This document shows, in pieces, positions 52,769 to 60,902 of a stretch of 64,000 bases of DNA; position 1 is the stretch's first letter; the number at the start of each line of letters is the position of its first letter. Location of the stretch: contig NZ_NPMS01000007.1 in the NCBI RefSeq assembly GCF_002266285.1, positions 159,343 to 223,342 on the forward strand, read 5' to 3'. The stretch comes from Virgibacillus indicus (GTDB lineage Bacteria; Bacillota; Bacilli; Bacillales; Amphibacillaceae). A program made the position numbers and the translations under genes. The notes below the pieces were generated by a model, which saw only the letters and a list, made by a program, of their open reading frames with translations, searched no databases and was not told where the DNA came from.

Positions 52769-53611
52769 ATGTTTATATTTGAAGCGAGACGTATTATCGT
52801 GGTTATTTTTGGAGCATTGTTAAATGCTATTTCGCTGAACTTTTTCCTGATCGGCGCAAATGTTTATGCAAGTGGATTTACCGGTGCTGCACAGCTGATT
52901 TCAAGTGTGTTTAATGATTTTATTGGAATAGGGGTCAGTACAGGTATTTTGCTATTCCTGCTCAACATACCGGTTCTGCTTCTGGGATGGTTTAAGGTAG
53001 GTAGAGGTTTTACGGTATATAGTATTATATCAGTAATTGCCACCACAATTTTTCTAGAAGTAATTCCGATAATTTCAGTATCCGATGATATAATACTGAA
53101 TGCAGTGTTTGGTGGTCTTATAAGCGGTGTCGGTGTAGGGGTGACGCTGAAGTTAGGGGCTTCAACAGGTGGTATGGATATTGTTGCAATGGTATTATCA
53201 CGATTGAATGATAAGCCGCTTGGCACTTATTTTCTATCATTAAACGCAGTAATCATTGCATTTGCAGGTATTTTATATGAACCGGAAAATGCTCTTTATA
53301 CATTATTGACATTATACGTTACAACAAGGGTAATTGATGCAATTCATACACGTCATGAGAAAGTCACTGCAATGATCGTTACAAGGAAAGCCGACGAACT
53401 GCAGGAAGCAATTCACAAAACAATGGTTCGCGGTATTACAATTATCCCAGCAAAAGGGGCTTATACAAAGGAAGATAAGAACATGATGTATTTAGTAGTA
53501 ACGAGATATGAACTATACGATTTAGAGCGCATCATAGGAGAAGTTGATCCAAATGCATTTGCGAACATTGTTGAGACAGCAGGGATATTTGGATTCTTTA
53601 GAAAAGATTAA
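52769..53611 (+). CDS. yitT: YitT family membrane protein (DUF161 + DUF2179)
   Basis: A 280-residue protein: five or six TM helices with the glycine-rich GASTGGMDIVAMVLSRL segment (YitT membrane region), then a cytosolic DUF2179 domain (about 215-275; HEKVTAMIVTRKADEL ... TIIPAKGAYTKEDKNM). Function unknown, widely conserved in Firmicutes. ATG 52769 is supported by AAGGAGGCGGCC; the longer start is not. Divergent from degV as in B. subtilis. Confidence 0.9.
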   Translation: MFIFEARRIIVVIFGALLNAISLNFFLIGANVYASGFTGAAQLISSVFNDFIGIGVSTGILLFLLNIPVLLLGWFKVGRGFTVYSIISVIATTIFLEVIPIISVSDDIILNAVFGGLISGVGVGVTLKLGASTGGMDIVAMVLSRLNDKPLGTYFLSLNAVIIAFAGILYEPENALYTLLTLYVTTRVIDAIHTRHEKVTAMIVTRKADELQEAIHKTMVRGITIIPAKGAYTKEDKNMMYLVVTRYELYDLERIIGEVDPNAFANIVETAGIFGFFRKD

Positions 53612-53630
53612 TGAAACGAGGGTAAATGGA

Positions 53631-54047
53631 ATGAAATATCTCATTATGATAGTAACTGCACTGATGCTAGTCGCCTGCTCCGAATCTGCTGAGGACGAAA
53701 TGATAAATAATGACACGGAAGAAAGTGACTCAGTCAGTTTTAGAAATGTAGATGTTAAGACAGATGACAACCAGGTTCATTTGACAGGTCAGGTTAGTGC
53801 AGCAGAAGGAGAATTCTATTATACAGCTGAACAGGGAGAAGAAAAGCTGATTGAAGAAAATCATGTGGAAGTTGAGGAAGGAACACATGGCTGGAGTGAA
53901 TTTTCACTAGAAATCACTTTGCCGGATGGAACGGCAGAAAAGGAAGAGGCTCCTGTTGTTACACTATATGGAAAAAATAAGACTGGAAAAGTAATCAACC
54001 CAAACTATGTTCCAATTGATTTAAACATGAAAAAAGAGGCAAGCTGA
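53631..54047 (+). CDS. Small lipoprotein with Gmad2/BsuPI-like beta domain
   Basis: A 138-residue lipoprotein: signal peptide with lipobox LMLVACSES (Cys about residue 16), an acidic linker, and one beta-sandwich domain with VHLTGQVSA and HGWSEFSLEITLP, typical of Gmad2-type spore-germination Ig-like domains. It occupies the place of ipi (intracellular proteinase inhibitor) after yitT in B. subtilis; a distant relation to BsuPI cannot be excluded. It starts at 53631, 19 bases after the yitT stop. Confidence 0.7.
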   Translation: MKYLIMIVTALMLVACSESAEDEMINNDTEESDSVSFRNVDVKTDDNQVHLTGQVSAAEGEFYYTAEQGEEKLIEENHVEVEEGTHGWSEFSLEITLPDGTAEKEEAPVVTLYGKNKTGKVINPNYVPIDLNMKKEAS

Positions 54048-54060
54048 CTAGCTTGCCTCT
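54035..54060. terminator. Bidirectional terminator between the lipoprotein and NifU-N genes
   Basis: AGAGGCAAGCT/AGCTTGCCTCT perfect stem overlapping the lipoprotein stop codon; on the minus strand followed by TTTTTTC. Confidence 0.8.
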
Positions 54061-54073
54061 ATCTATGTATTTT

Positions 54074-54337
54074 TCAGTAGCCGTATTTCTCAAATACTTC
54101 GGTTACCTTTGGTGAAAGTTCATCCCATTCCACATCAAAATTTTTATTTACTGTTATAAAGTTTTGGTATCCAAATACGTTTGCCACTCCGTCAAGGTTC
54201 ATTAATTCATTTAAAATTTCATGCTCACTTGTGTCACCAGGCATAACGGAAATACTGTTCGTACCTTCAAAAATAAGCTTGTCCGTTGTGAATTTCAATG
54301 CATTTGGATTTGGTGTAGCTTCTACACGAACACTCAT
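54074..54337 (-). CDS. NifU N-terminal-type scaffold domain protein
   Basis: An 87-residue protein matching the 'Scaffold protein Nfu/NifU N-terminal' domain: VRVEATPNPNALKF, then VMPGDTSEHEILNELMN, VANVFGYQNFITVNK. In Nfu proteins this domain sits beside the CxxC Fe-S domain; here it stands alone and has no Cys, so it cannot hold a cluster itself. Likely a helper of Fe-S assembly. AGGAGGGGTTAAG precedes the ATG. Confidence 0.85.
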   Translation of the reverse strand: MSVRVEATPNPNALKFTTDKLIFEGTNSISVMPGDTSEHEILNELMNLDGVANVFGYQNFITVNKNFDVEWDELSPKVTEVFEKYGY

Positions 54338-54430
54338 CTTAACCCCTCCTAATCATACTTACCTATATATTAGCAGAAATGAAGACATTAAAAAAGAAAA
54401 ATACTAATTACAAGACAGTTATCACATTAA

Positions 54431-54467
54431 TTGTTAAAAATAAACTGCCCCCACAGAGTGAGGGCAG
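54431..54467 (-). terminator. Terminator of the DUF3813-like gene
   Basis: On the minus strand CTGCCC..GGGCAG stem followed by TTTATTTTT. Confidence 0.65.
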
Positions 54468-54536
54468 GGGTTTGCTGTAGTAAATCCGCTTCATCATAAA
54501 AATGAATTGGATATTACTGTGTGCAAGATGCGGAAG

Positions 54537-54737
54537 TTAGCTTAACTGATTACGCTGTTTCAATTGCTGCTCAAGCTGCTGCAGCTGTTGTTTTTCTTCA
54601 GGGGATGCGTCATTATATGCTGCCTGAATTGCATTTTGTGCAGCCTGCTGATCGGTTGGGCTGGCATTTGCATTACCTTGACCATTCATGAAATTCGTGA
54701 CAGCATCTTTAGCTTGTTGAAATAAATTATTCTCCAA
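54537..54737 (-). CDS. Small DUF3813-like protein
   Basis: A 66-residue Gln/Asn-rich helical protein: MENNLFQQAKDAVTNFMNGQ then ASPEEKQQLQQLEQQLKQR. The start and composition match small DUF3813 proteins next to the yitU HAD gene in Bacillaceae; role unknown. TTG start at 54737, with AGGAGGGTTTTAG upstream. Its start overlaps the stop region of the preceding small ORF, so the two are coupled. Confidence 0.65.
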   Translation of the reverse strand: MENNLFQQAKDAVTNFMNGQGNANASPTDQQAAQNAIQAAYNDASPEEKQQLQQLEQQLKQRNQLS

Positions 54738-54887
54738 CTAAAACCCTCCTAAAGTATGGTTGTACGTACCTTGTTGCTTTCGCTCAGCTTCTGAGTATCT
54801 GGATCTGTAAGGAAACCGTTCGTCGTGTTTTTTGACTGAATCAACGCCTTGTTGAACAAATCGCTTGGATTTACTGCCTTTTCCCAC
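54738..54887 (-). CDS. Small basic protein (49 residues) coupled to the DUF3813-like gene
   Basis: Read from GTG 54887 with a near-ideal AAGGAGGAGTCATC site: MGKGSKSKRFVQQGVDSVKK and ending TYNHTLGGF, rich in Lys/Arg. I do not recognise the family. It is preferred over an overlapping longer frame (54749-54976) because only this frame has a ribosome site and directly abuts the next gene. It may be a small acid-soluble- or DNA-binding-like protein, but no function can be claimed. Confidence 0.6.
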   Translation of the reverse strand: MGKGSKSKRFVQQGVDSVKKHDERFPYRSRYSEAERKQQGTYNHTLGGF

Positions 54888-55006
54888 GATGACTCCTCCT
54901 TAATTTTATGCTCGAATTGTAACAGCAAAACAAAAAGTGAACGCTTTATACGTTCACTTATAGTATGGTTCATCACTGAATATATATAGAAGGTAATATT
55001 CGGGAA

Positions 55007-55840
55007 TTATACTGATTTAGCTTTCAGATTTAAGTACTCTTCCAGAAAAATACCGATACCATCTTGTTCATTTGTTTGTGCAACATGCTTTGCTATTGTT
55101 TTTAATTCATCGATAGCATTTCCCATAGCAACTCCGACCCCGGCATAATCAATCATTTCCAAGTCATTATCCTCATCACCAAAAGCAATAATCCGCTCTT
55201 GGGGAATATTAAAATAATGGGCAACTTTTTGTAAGCCAACAGCTTTATTCATGCCTTTTTTAACAATTTCAATGATATTCCATGGTGCGCCCCATTTGCG
55301 GTGCTCAATTAATTCAGCATGATAATCATCCAAGTGGCTTCTCAGCTGCACGATATGTTCTTCTTTTGGGTGGATAAGAACAGATGTAGGATCCTCTTGC
55401 AATTTATTTCTGAGATTACCGATTGTAAAAGGCGGATCACCCTGTGTGGCCTGAAAAATATCGATGATTTTTTCATCATATTGATCGAGATAAACATCAT
55501 CCATAACTTCAGCTAAAATGTTATTAACATCCAGGTCATAGCAGGCATCAATAATTTTATGAGCCGTTCGGATAGGCATCGGATTATGAAGCGCATCCCA
55601 TCTATTATCTGTTGGATGATGTATCAGCGCCCCGTTAAAATTAACCATTGGTGTATCAAGCCCAAGTTCATGATAATAATTAATGCTGGCACGATGCGGT
55701 CTGCCAGTAGCAATGACAACTACATGTCCGCCATCGATTGCACTTTGTACTGTTTGCATTGTTCGTGGACTGATTTCTTTTTTATCTGTCAAGAGTGTAC
55801 CGTCGAGATCCAAAGCAATTAAATGTTTTTTGTTTTCCAT
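55007..55840 (-). CDS. yitU: Cof-type HAD phosphatase (YitU)
   Basis: A 277-residue haloacid-dehalogenase-superfamily phosphatase of the Cof/YidA group. Motif I ALDLDGTLL (nucleophile Asp10, Asp12), motif II ATGRP, motif III lysine in KKGMNKAVG, and motif IV FGDEDNDLEMI. B. subtilis YitU and relatives dephosphorylate flavin precursor or sugar phosphates. Located in the conserved yitT-yitU-yitV-yitW block. Confidence 0.9.
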   Translation of the reverse strand: MENKKHLIALDLDGTLLTDKKEISPRTMQTVQSAIDGGHVVVIATGRPHRASINYYHELGLDTPMVNFNGALIHHPTDNRWDALHNPMPIRTAHKIIDACYDLDVNNILAEVMDDVYLDQYDEKIIDIFQATQGDPPFTIGNLRNKLQEDPTSVLIHPKEEHIVQLRSHLDDYHAELIEHRKWGAPWNIIEIVKKGMNKAVGLQKVAHYFNIPQERIIAFGDEDNDLEMIDYAGVGVAMGNAIDELKTIAKHVAQTNEQDGIGIFLEEYLNLKAKSV

Positions 55841-55977
55841 TCATTTCACCTCATCTGACATTAGTTTATAAGTGAAAACAATATATGTAAAGTAAATTAT
55901 TGTTTTACTTTGTTTGCAAAGGGGATGAAAAAAATATTAATATAAATATAACTAGAACATTATAAGGGGATATCTAG

Positions 55978-56739
55978 ATGATAGGAATTTATGAGAAAGA
56001 GATTAAAACAATACCGAGTCTCGTGGTTGTTGATGAAGATAAAGAAAAAGAAGCTTTGCCTGTTATCACATATTTTCATGGATTTACCAGTGCAAAAGAA
56101 CATAATCTGTCATTGGCTTTTCTGCTGGCACAAAAAGGGTTCCGGGTTATTTTGCCGGACAGTGAATACCATGGAGTACGTGAACAGGAAATATCTGCAC
56201 TGAAAAAACAGATTTCGTTTTGGGATATTGTGATGCAAAATGTAAAAGAGCTAAAGGATATAAAAGACTATGTTGATGAAGAAGGCCTGCTTTTAGATGA
56301 ACGTTTTGGGGTTGCAGGTACAAGCATGGGAGGTATCACTACATCTGCAGCATTGACACAGTATCCTTGGATTACAACGGCAGCTGTATTGATGGGCTCA
56401 CCAAAAATCACAACCTATGCCAAGACGCTTGTAAACAGCTTTAAGCGAATGGGGAACCTTCCAGTGACAGATGACATGATTGATCACCTGTATGAACAGC
56501 TTGAAAACTATGATCTGTCTAAACAGGTGGAAAAATTAAATGATCGTCCACTTTTATTCTGGCATGGTGAAAATGATGCGGTTGTACCATTCGATCATTC
56601 CTATACATTTTATGAGGAAGCTGCTAAAAGCTATAAGAATGTGGATAACATTCATTTTATTAAAGAAGCTAACAGGGACCATAAGGTAAGCAGACATGCT
56701 GTTCTGGAAACAGTAAAATGGTTTGATGAGCATTTATAA
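55978..56739 (+). CDS. yitV: YitV-like alpha/beta hydrolase (esterase)
   Basis: A 253-residue alpha/beta hydrolase with oxyanion region YFHGFTSAKEH, nucleophile elbow GTSMGG, acid residue in HGENDAVVPFDHS, and catalytic His in RDHKVSRHAV. Predicted carboxylesterase or peptidase of the dienelactone-hydrolase/prolyl-oligopeptidase type; substrate unknown. Divergent from yitU and followed by yitW as in B. subtilis (YitV is 255 residues). Confidence 0.9.
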   Translation: MIGIYEKEIKTIPSLVVVDEDKEKEALPVITYFHGFTSAKEHNLSLAFLLAQKGFRVILPDSEYHGVREQEISALKKQISFWDIVMQNVKELKDIKDYVDEEGLLLDERFGVAGTSMGGITTSAALTQYPWITTAAVLMGSPKITTYAKTLVNSFKRMGNLPVTDDMIDHLYEQLENYDLSKQVEKLNDRPLLFWHGENDAVVPFDHSYTFYEEAAKSYKNVDNIHFIKEANRDHKVSRHAVLETVKWFDEHL

Positions 56740-56860
56740 AATTTTTGTGAAAAAACGTCCAATTCCGGTCATAAACAGCCCAAATGTGTGAGCTATATCA
56801 TTTAATTATACTTGGAAATATGTTTAAATATAGGTATGAACAATGCGAGGAGGAAAATAC

Positions 56861-57172
56861 ATGGATGAAGCTTTAAAAGAAAATATGATGGGCGCTCTTG
56901 AAAATGTAATTGATCCTGAGTTAGGTATTGATATTGTAAATCTTGGTTTAATATATGATGTTTATTTAGATGAAGAAGGTCTTTGTACAGTTACAATGAC
57001 ACTTACAGCAATGGGCTGCCCACTCTCGGCACATATCGAATCTGATGTAAGAAGAGCACTATCAGATATTCCAGAAATTAAGGAAATTAAAGTGGATATC
57101 GTCTGGAACCCGCCATGGGGGAAAGAAAAAATGTCACGTTACGCGAAAATTGCTCTTGGGATTCCAGATTGA
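56861..57172 (+). CDS. yitW: YitW-like MIP18/SufT-family Fe-S assembly protein
   Basis: A 103-residue MIP18 (DUF59) protein: NVIDPELGIDIVNLGLIYDV, the conserved Cys in TAMGCPLSAHI, and VDIVWNPPW. SufT-like proteins help maturation of Fe-S proteins. ATG 56861 follows CGAGGAGGAAAATAC; the longer frame is spurious. A second, distinct MIP18 protein occurs at 58831-59133. Confidence 0.9.
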   Translation: MDEALKENMMGALENVIDPELGIDIVNLGLIYDVYLDEEGLCTVTMTLTAMGCPLSAHIESDVRRALSDIPEIKEIKVDIVWNPPWGKEKMSRYAKIALGIPD

Positions 57173-57184
57173 TTAGAAAAATAG

Positions 57185-57219
57185 AGGCTGATTCATTCCA
57201 GATGGGTCAGCCTTTTTTT
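57185..57219 (+). terminator. Terminator of yitW
   Basis: AGGCTGA/TCAGCCT stem followed by TTTTTTT. Confidence 0.8.
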
Positions 57220-57229
57220 GGTATTGGTC

Positions 57230-57275
57230 TTAGAAAAACGTATGGGAAAGCTTGGCGATGAGCCAAGTTTTCTAA
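57230..57275. repeat. Dispersed palindromic repeat ending TTTTCTAA, copy 3
   Basis: TTAGAAAA..AGCTTGGCGATGAGCCAAG..TTTTCTAA: both an inner hairpin and an outer inverted repeat. Lies directly before the mobB ribosome site. Confidence 0.7.
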
Positions 57276-57289
57276 TAATGAGGGATAAA

Positions 57290-57838
57290 ATGCAAAACAA
57301 ATGGGATTTCCCAATATTCCAGATCGTTGGTTATAAAAAGTCAGGAAAAACTACGGTAATGCAGGAGATCATTCGTTATTTCTCTTCTATGGGACTGCAG
57401 GTTGGAACACTGAAGCATCATGGACATGGGGGAGAACCAGAGCAGGTTAAAGAAACAGACAGCTATAAGCATTTGAAGTCTGGTGCTGCCATAAGTTCGG
57501 TAAAAGGGAAAAATCAGTTTCAAATTACAGTAAATCACGCAACTGCTGAACTGGATGAACTTATTCAATTTTATACATTACTTCCTCTTGATATTTTATT
57601 GATAGAAGGATATAAACGGGCTGAGTATCCGAAAATTGTTTTGATCAGGAATAAAGAGGATTTACAGCTTCTGGGCAACCTTTCAAATATTATTGCTGTA
57701 GGTGCAAGGGATACTGCGCTTATAAAAAGTTTGAATTATTTTACGTTTCAACTGGAAGAATTAAATAATTTCTTGCCTGGACTTATGGAATATATTACAG
57801 TGAAGTTAGAAGTGTTTGAAAAGGGGACCAGGAAATAA
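57290..57838 (+). CDS. mobB: Molybdopterin-guanine dinucleotide biosynthesis protein B
   Basis: A 182-residue GTP-binding protein that assists attachment of GMP to molybdopterin. Walker A GYKKSGKTT near residue 14, LKHHGHGGE, and the LLIEGYKRAEYPKIVLIRN block are those of MobB. ATG 57290 is preceded by GAGGGATAAA; the longer frame runs through a repeat and is rejected. Overlaps moaE by one base (TAATG). No mobA, moaA or moaC is in the window. Confidence 0.92.
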   Translation: MQNKWDFPIFQIVGYKKSGKTTVMQEIIRYFSSMGLQVGTLKHHGHGGEPEQVKETDSYKHLKSGAAISSVKGKNQFQITVNHATAELDELIQFYTLLPLDILLIEGYKRAEYPKIVLIRNKEDLQLLGNLSNIIAVGARDTALIKSLNYFTFQLEELNNFLPGLMEYITVKLEVFEKGTRK

Positions 57839-58311
57839 TGGAAAAGGATTTTTGGATTACGGATCAGCCAATTGAAATAAATGATGTCGTAGAGAAAGTG
57901 GTACGGCCAGAAGCTGGCGCAATCAATACGTTTATTGGGACGGTCCGTGAATTTACAAAGGGAAAAAGAACGTTATATTTGGAATATCAGGCATACGCTG
58001 CAATGGCCGAAAAAAAACTAGAAGAAATTGGACAAGAGATCTCGGAGAAGTGGGGAGATGCAAAAACTGCAATTGCCCATCGCACTGGGCGCCTGGATAT
58101 TTCTGATATAGCTGTTGTCATTGCGGTGTCCACCCCGCATCGCAAGGATTCCTTTGAGGCAAGCCGTTACGCGATTGAGCGAATCAAGGAGATTGTACCA
58201 ATCTGGAAAAAAGAACATTGGGAAGACGGAACACTCTGGATAGGCGATCAAAAGGAAACAAAGTCATATGAAGAGAATAGACCAGCAAAGGAGGAAATAA
58301 TAAATGATTGA
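57838..58311 (+). CDS. moaE: Molybdopterin synthase large subunit
   Basis: A 157-residue MoaE: FIGTVREFTKGK, LEYQAYAAMAEKKL, and the signature HRTGRLDISDIAVVIAVSTPHR with the catalytic Lys in the following PIWKKE block. With MoaD it adds the dithiolene sulfurs to precursor Z. Overlaps moaD by eight bases. Confidence 0.95.
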   Translation: MEKDFWITDQPIEINDVVEKVVRPEAGAINTFIGTVREFTKGKRTLYLEYQAYAAMAEKKLEEIGQEISEKWGDAKTAIAHRTGRLDISDIAVVIAVSTPHRKDSFEASRYAIERIKEIVPIWKKEHWEDGTLWIGDQKETKSYEENRPAKEEIIND

Positions 58312-58537
58312 TGTATTATTTTTTGCTGAATTGCAGGAAACCGTTGGCCAGGAAAAAGTTTCTCTGCAGGTTGAAGGGATTACTGTAAAGGACCTAAAAA
58401 CAAAGTGGCTGGCAGAATATGAGCTGGATAACATTGAAAGCGCTATGGTTGCAATAAATGAAGAATATGCTGAAGAAGATGCAGTTATTGCAAGTGGCGA
58501 TGTTGTTGCATTTATCCCACCTGTTAGTGGTGGGTAA
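58304..58537 (+). CDS. moaD: Molybdopterin synthase small subunit
   Basis: A 77-residue ubiquitin-like sulfur carrier ending in the required Gly-Gly (PPVSGG). AAGGAGGAAATAAT precedes the ATG inside moaE. The sulfur as thiocarboxylate on the last Gly is passed to MoaE. Confidence 0.95.
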   Translation: MIDVLFFAELQETVGQEKVSLQVEGITVKDLKTKWLAEYELDNIESAMVAINEEYAEEDAVIASGDVVAFIPPVSGG

Positions 58538-58552
58538 GCATTATAATGGATT

Positions 58553-58589
58553 GCGGTTACAGGGAGTGGCTTCTGTAACCGCGTTTTTT
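58553..58589 (+). terminator. Terminator of mobB-moaED
   Basis: GCGGTTACAG/CTGTAACCGC perfect 10-bp stem followed by GTTTTTT. Confidence 0.9.
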
Positions 58590-58638
58590 GGCGTTTGTGT
58601 CGCTGGGTTAGGGGGAGTGTTTCTGGTTGAGATGGGGG

Positions 58639-58790
58639 ATATCCGTCCGAGGCAGGAAATATCCGTTTAATGAGCAAGATATCCGTCTGAGACGTGGAAT
58701 ATCCGTTCAACGAGCAGGATATCCGTGCGAGCCGGAGAATATCCGTTCAACGGGAAAGATATCTGTCTGAGATCGAGAATTTCGATTCAT
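58639..58790. repeat. 40-bp tandem repeat array (TATCCGTCTGAG family), locus 2
   Basis: TATCCGtcTGAG starts at 58639, 58679, 58719 and (TATCTG) 58759, an exact 40-bp period, with the half-unit TATCCGTTCAACGAGCAGG between. Same family and same period as 31021-31279. It fills the gap between two convergent operons. Confidence 0.9.
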
Positions 58791-58830
58791 CAACCAATAC
58801 CTACAAAAGCTCACTCACACTCCAGTCCGT

Positions 58831-59133
58831 TTACCCAAATCCAAGCATTTCTTTTGCTTTATCACTCATCTTTCCGGGATTCCAGGCTGGATCCCAGACC
58901 AGATCGACATGCACATTTCCAACACCTTCCAATTGGCCAACCCGGTATTTTACACCATTCATGATACTGTCATGCATGGGGCAGCCCGGTGTGGTAAGGG
59001 TCATTTTAATTTCCACGTTATCCTCATAATCGACACCAATTCCATAAACGAGTCCCAGATCCATAATGTTAATTCCAAGTTCAGGATCTATTACCTCAAA
59101 TAAAGCTGCACCGACTTTTCTTTCCAGAGACAT
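58831..59133 (-). CDS. MIP18-family (PaaD/SufT-like) metal-sulfur assembly protein
   Basis: A 100-residue DUF59 protein: EVIDPELGINIMDLGLVYGI, Cys in TTPGCPMHDSI, and VDLVWDPAWNPGKMSD. Distinct from yitW at 56861. It ends a four-gene operon with two DUF2249 proteins and a 12-TM protein, so it may mature the Fe-S or haem-linked target of that module. ATG 59133 follows AAAGGAG; the longer frame is not homologous. Confidence 0.9.
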   Translation of the reverse strand: MSLERKVGAALFEVIDPELGINIMDLGLVYGIGVDYEDNVEIKMTLTTPGCPMHDSIMNGVKYRVGQLEGVGNVHVDLVWDPAWNPGKMSDKAKEMLGFG

Positions 59134-59161
59134 TGCAAAAAACTCCTTTCTGACTGTGGGT

Positions 59162-60409
59162 TTATACAAATAAAACACGAATAATGGAAGCGGCATAAAC
59201 GAGTGATGTCAATGCAAGCAGGCCCTGAAAAATAAATACCATCAAGCCAACCTGTATAAGACCACCGATTACTAAACCAATTACACTGATAATCAGGAAT
59301 ACAAATAAGACCACACTTAATTTTTCGTCAATCATTTCTTTTAATGTAGGTACTTTTTCCTTACCTATTTTTTCGGAGTATTTATGCGTCCACCACAGAA
59401 ATGGAACAATTTTATACAAATAGCCCATAATACTGAAGATAATCCAGCCCATAACATATAAAAATATTAGCCAGCTCCATATAATTGGGTTTTCTGCACC
59501 AATTAAATGAATCACCAGTGCAAAGAAGTGAATAGCCAGTCCATTCGCAATAGCCAGCAATGAAAAAGTAAATGGTTTATCCAGCTTTTTCTTTATACGT
59601 TTGGCCAAAATTTCCTTAATATCAAGTACAAAAAAGCCAAAACCTAAAAACAGGAGTATCCAGCCAAGTGTTTCGAGATAAACAAAACCAAACCAAAATG
59701 AGCCAATTAAAAAAACTAATCCTATGACATAGGTTAAAAATGCTGATTTAGCCCATTTCATGCTGAATCCGTGAGACAAGCTGAACATTGGCACTAATTT
59801 ATAGGAAAAGCCAAAGATTAATAAAGTGAACCAGCCAGCAACCCCTAATACCATATGGGAATATAATATCGATGAATGTGATACGATTCCGCCATATGAA
59901 ATATTCCAAGCAAGTAAAAATCCTGCAATAATCGTCAGGAAAAAGCTTGTTATGGCACCAAGTACAAAGTAGGTCATCATATTTTTGGTTTGCTGTTTAC
60001 GGATGGTATTCACCATTTGAATAATAAATAAAATGATACCTATAATGGCAAGGATTCCACCATATATCGCTTTTGCAGGCTGAAACCCAAGCATCACCGC
60101 AAATAATGTCACACCGGCAGCTGTCAGAATGAACTGTAGAAACCCGAACTTTTGACTCCAAATCGGGGTTAAAAATGCAACAGGAACAAGCTGATACATT
60201 GCTCCCATTGCTATCATTACTGCAAATCCAAGCAGCAAAAAATGAGCACCCATCCAGATATCCGGAAGCCGAAATTGCCCTGCCAGCAATAAATCACTGT
60301 TGAAAAACAAAATCACCTGTGCAACAACAAGTGCGATCAAAGCATAAATAATAAATGCCAGTGGAAGTTTGATATTTGTGTCAGATTTCATGCTCATTCC
60401 AGGCATCAT
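59162..60409 (-). CDS. 12-TM haem-copper-oxidase/NnrS-like membrane protein
   Basis: A 415-residue, 12-TM protein. Helix pairs carry single histidines in MGAHFLLLGFAVM, YSHMVLGVAGWF and ANGLAIHFFALVIHLIG, resembling subunit-I/NnrS haem proteins but without a Cu_B site. NnrS proteins protect against nitrosative stress (established knowledge); assignment to this family is inferred. The Met-rich start MMPGMSMKSD may face metal. Sits two bases after the preceding DUF2249 gene, so it is in the same operon and under the same Crp/Fnr box. Confidence 0.65.
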   Translation of the reverse strand: MMPGMSMKSDTNIKLPLAFIIYALIALVVAQVILFFNSDLLLAGQFRLPDIWMGAHFLLLGFAVMIAMGAMYQLVPVAFLTPIWSQKFGFLQFILTAAGVTLFAVMLGFQPAKAIYGGILAIIGIILFIIQMVNTIRKQQTKNMMTYFVLGAITSFFLTIIAGFLLAWNISYGGIVSHSSILYSHMVLGVAGWFTLLIFGFSYKLVPMFSLSHGFSMKWAKSAFLTYVIGLVFLIGSFWFGFVYLETLGWILLFLGFGFFVLDIKEILAKRIKKKLDKPFTFSLLAIANGLAIHFFALVIHLIGAENPIIWSWLIFLYVMGWIIFSIMGYLYKIVPFLWWTHKYSEKIGKEKVPTLKEMIDEKLSVVLFVFLIISVIGLVIGGLIQVGLMVFIFQGLLALTSLVYAASIIRVLFV

Positions 60410-60411
60410 AA

Positions 60412-60627
60412 TTAATCACCAGTCTTTGTGATAGATATTTTAAAACTGCCATCCTCCTGAGGTTCTGTTTCATGGAGATAGCCGCGTTCGTTTAATTCTT
60501 CATATAGAAACATTGGTCTGCGGTCATTGATGATTGCCAGAGATTCGCCGCTATTCATTTTATCCAATGCTTTTAATGTCCGCATCATTGGCTGAGGAGG
60601 CTCCAGACCGCGATTATCAATTATCAT
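60412..60627 (-). CDS. DUF2249 protein
   Basis: A 71-residue TusA-like DUF2249 domain: IIDNRGLEPPQPMMRTLKALDKM followed by LAIINDRRPMFLYEELNERGY. Starts with DNRGLEPPQP, close to the CPxP site of sulfur carriers but with no Cys. ATG 60627 follows AGGGGGAAAAG and lies inside the end of the upstream DUF2249 gene. Function unknown; often next to denitrification or haem-oxidase genes. Confidence 0.88.
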   Translation of the reverse strand: MIIDNRGLEPPQPMMRTLKALDKMNSGESLAIINDRRPMFLYEELNERGYLHETEPQEDGSFKISITKTGD

Positions 60628-60871
60628 TTTCTTTTCCCCCTGTTTTGGTATAAGTGACTTTCCAATGTTTCTTTTCGATTTTCTCAGCTTCGTATTCAAA
60701 GCCTTTTCTTTTTAAAACTTTATGCAGAGGAACCGGATTAAAGGGTGCATGCAAAATAAATGCCTGCCCATCCTCCACTTGCTTCACTGTCCCCATTATT
60801 TTATCGAAAGGCTCTTTCTTCAATCGCAAATCTTCTCGTACATCCAGTTCGATTATTGCTTTCGTATCCAA
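60617..60871 (-). CDS. DUF2249 protein
   Basis: An 84-residue DUF2249 protein: ELDVREDLRLKKEPFDKIM then FILHAPFNPVPLHKVLKRKGF. First gene of the operon 60871-58831. The TTG start at 60871 is used because AGAGGTG lies nine bases upstream; an in-frame GTG at 60880 is within that site. Overlaps the next DUF2249 gene by 11 bp. Preceded by a Crp/Fnr-type box. Confidence 0.85.
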   Translation of the reverse strand: MDTKAIIELDVREDLRLKKEPFDKIMGTVKQVEDGQAFILHAPFNPVPLHKVLKRKGFEYEAEKIEKKHWKVTYTKTGGKENDN

Positions 60872-60902
60872 TTGAATCACCTCTTTTGTTTTTTCTATCT
60901 AT

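Noticed and set aside
54749..54976. 75-codon minus-strand ORF
   Set aside because: Overlaps the GTG-started 49-codon gene in another frame; only the latter has an AAGGAGGAG site and abuts the next gene.
56787..56802. Crp/Fnr-like box TGTGAGCTATATCATT before yitW
   Set aside because: The second half-site has two mismatches and the gene has no link to the redox module; likely chance.
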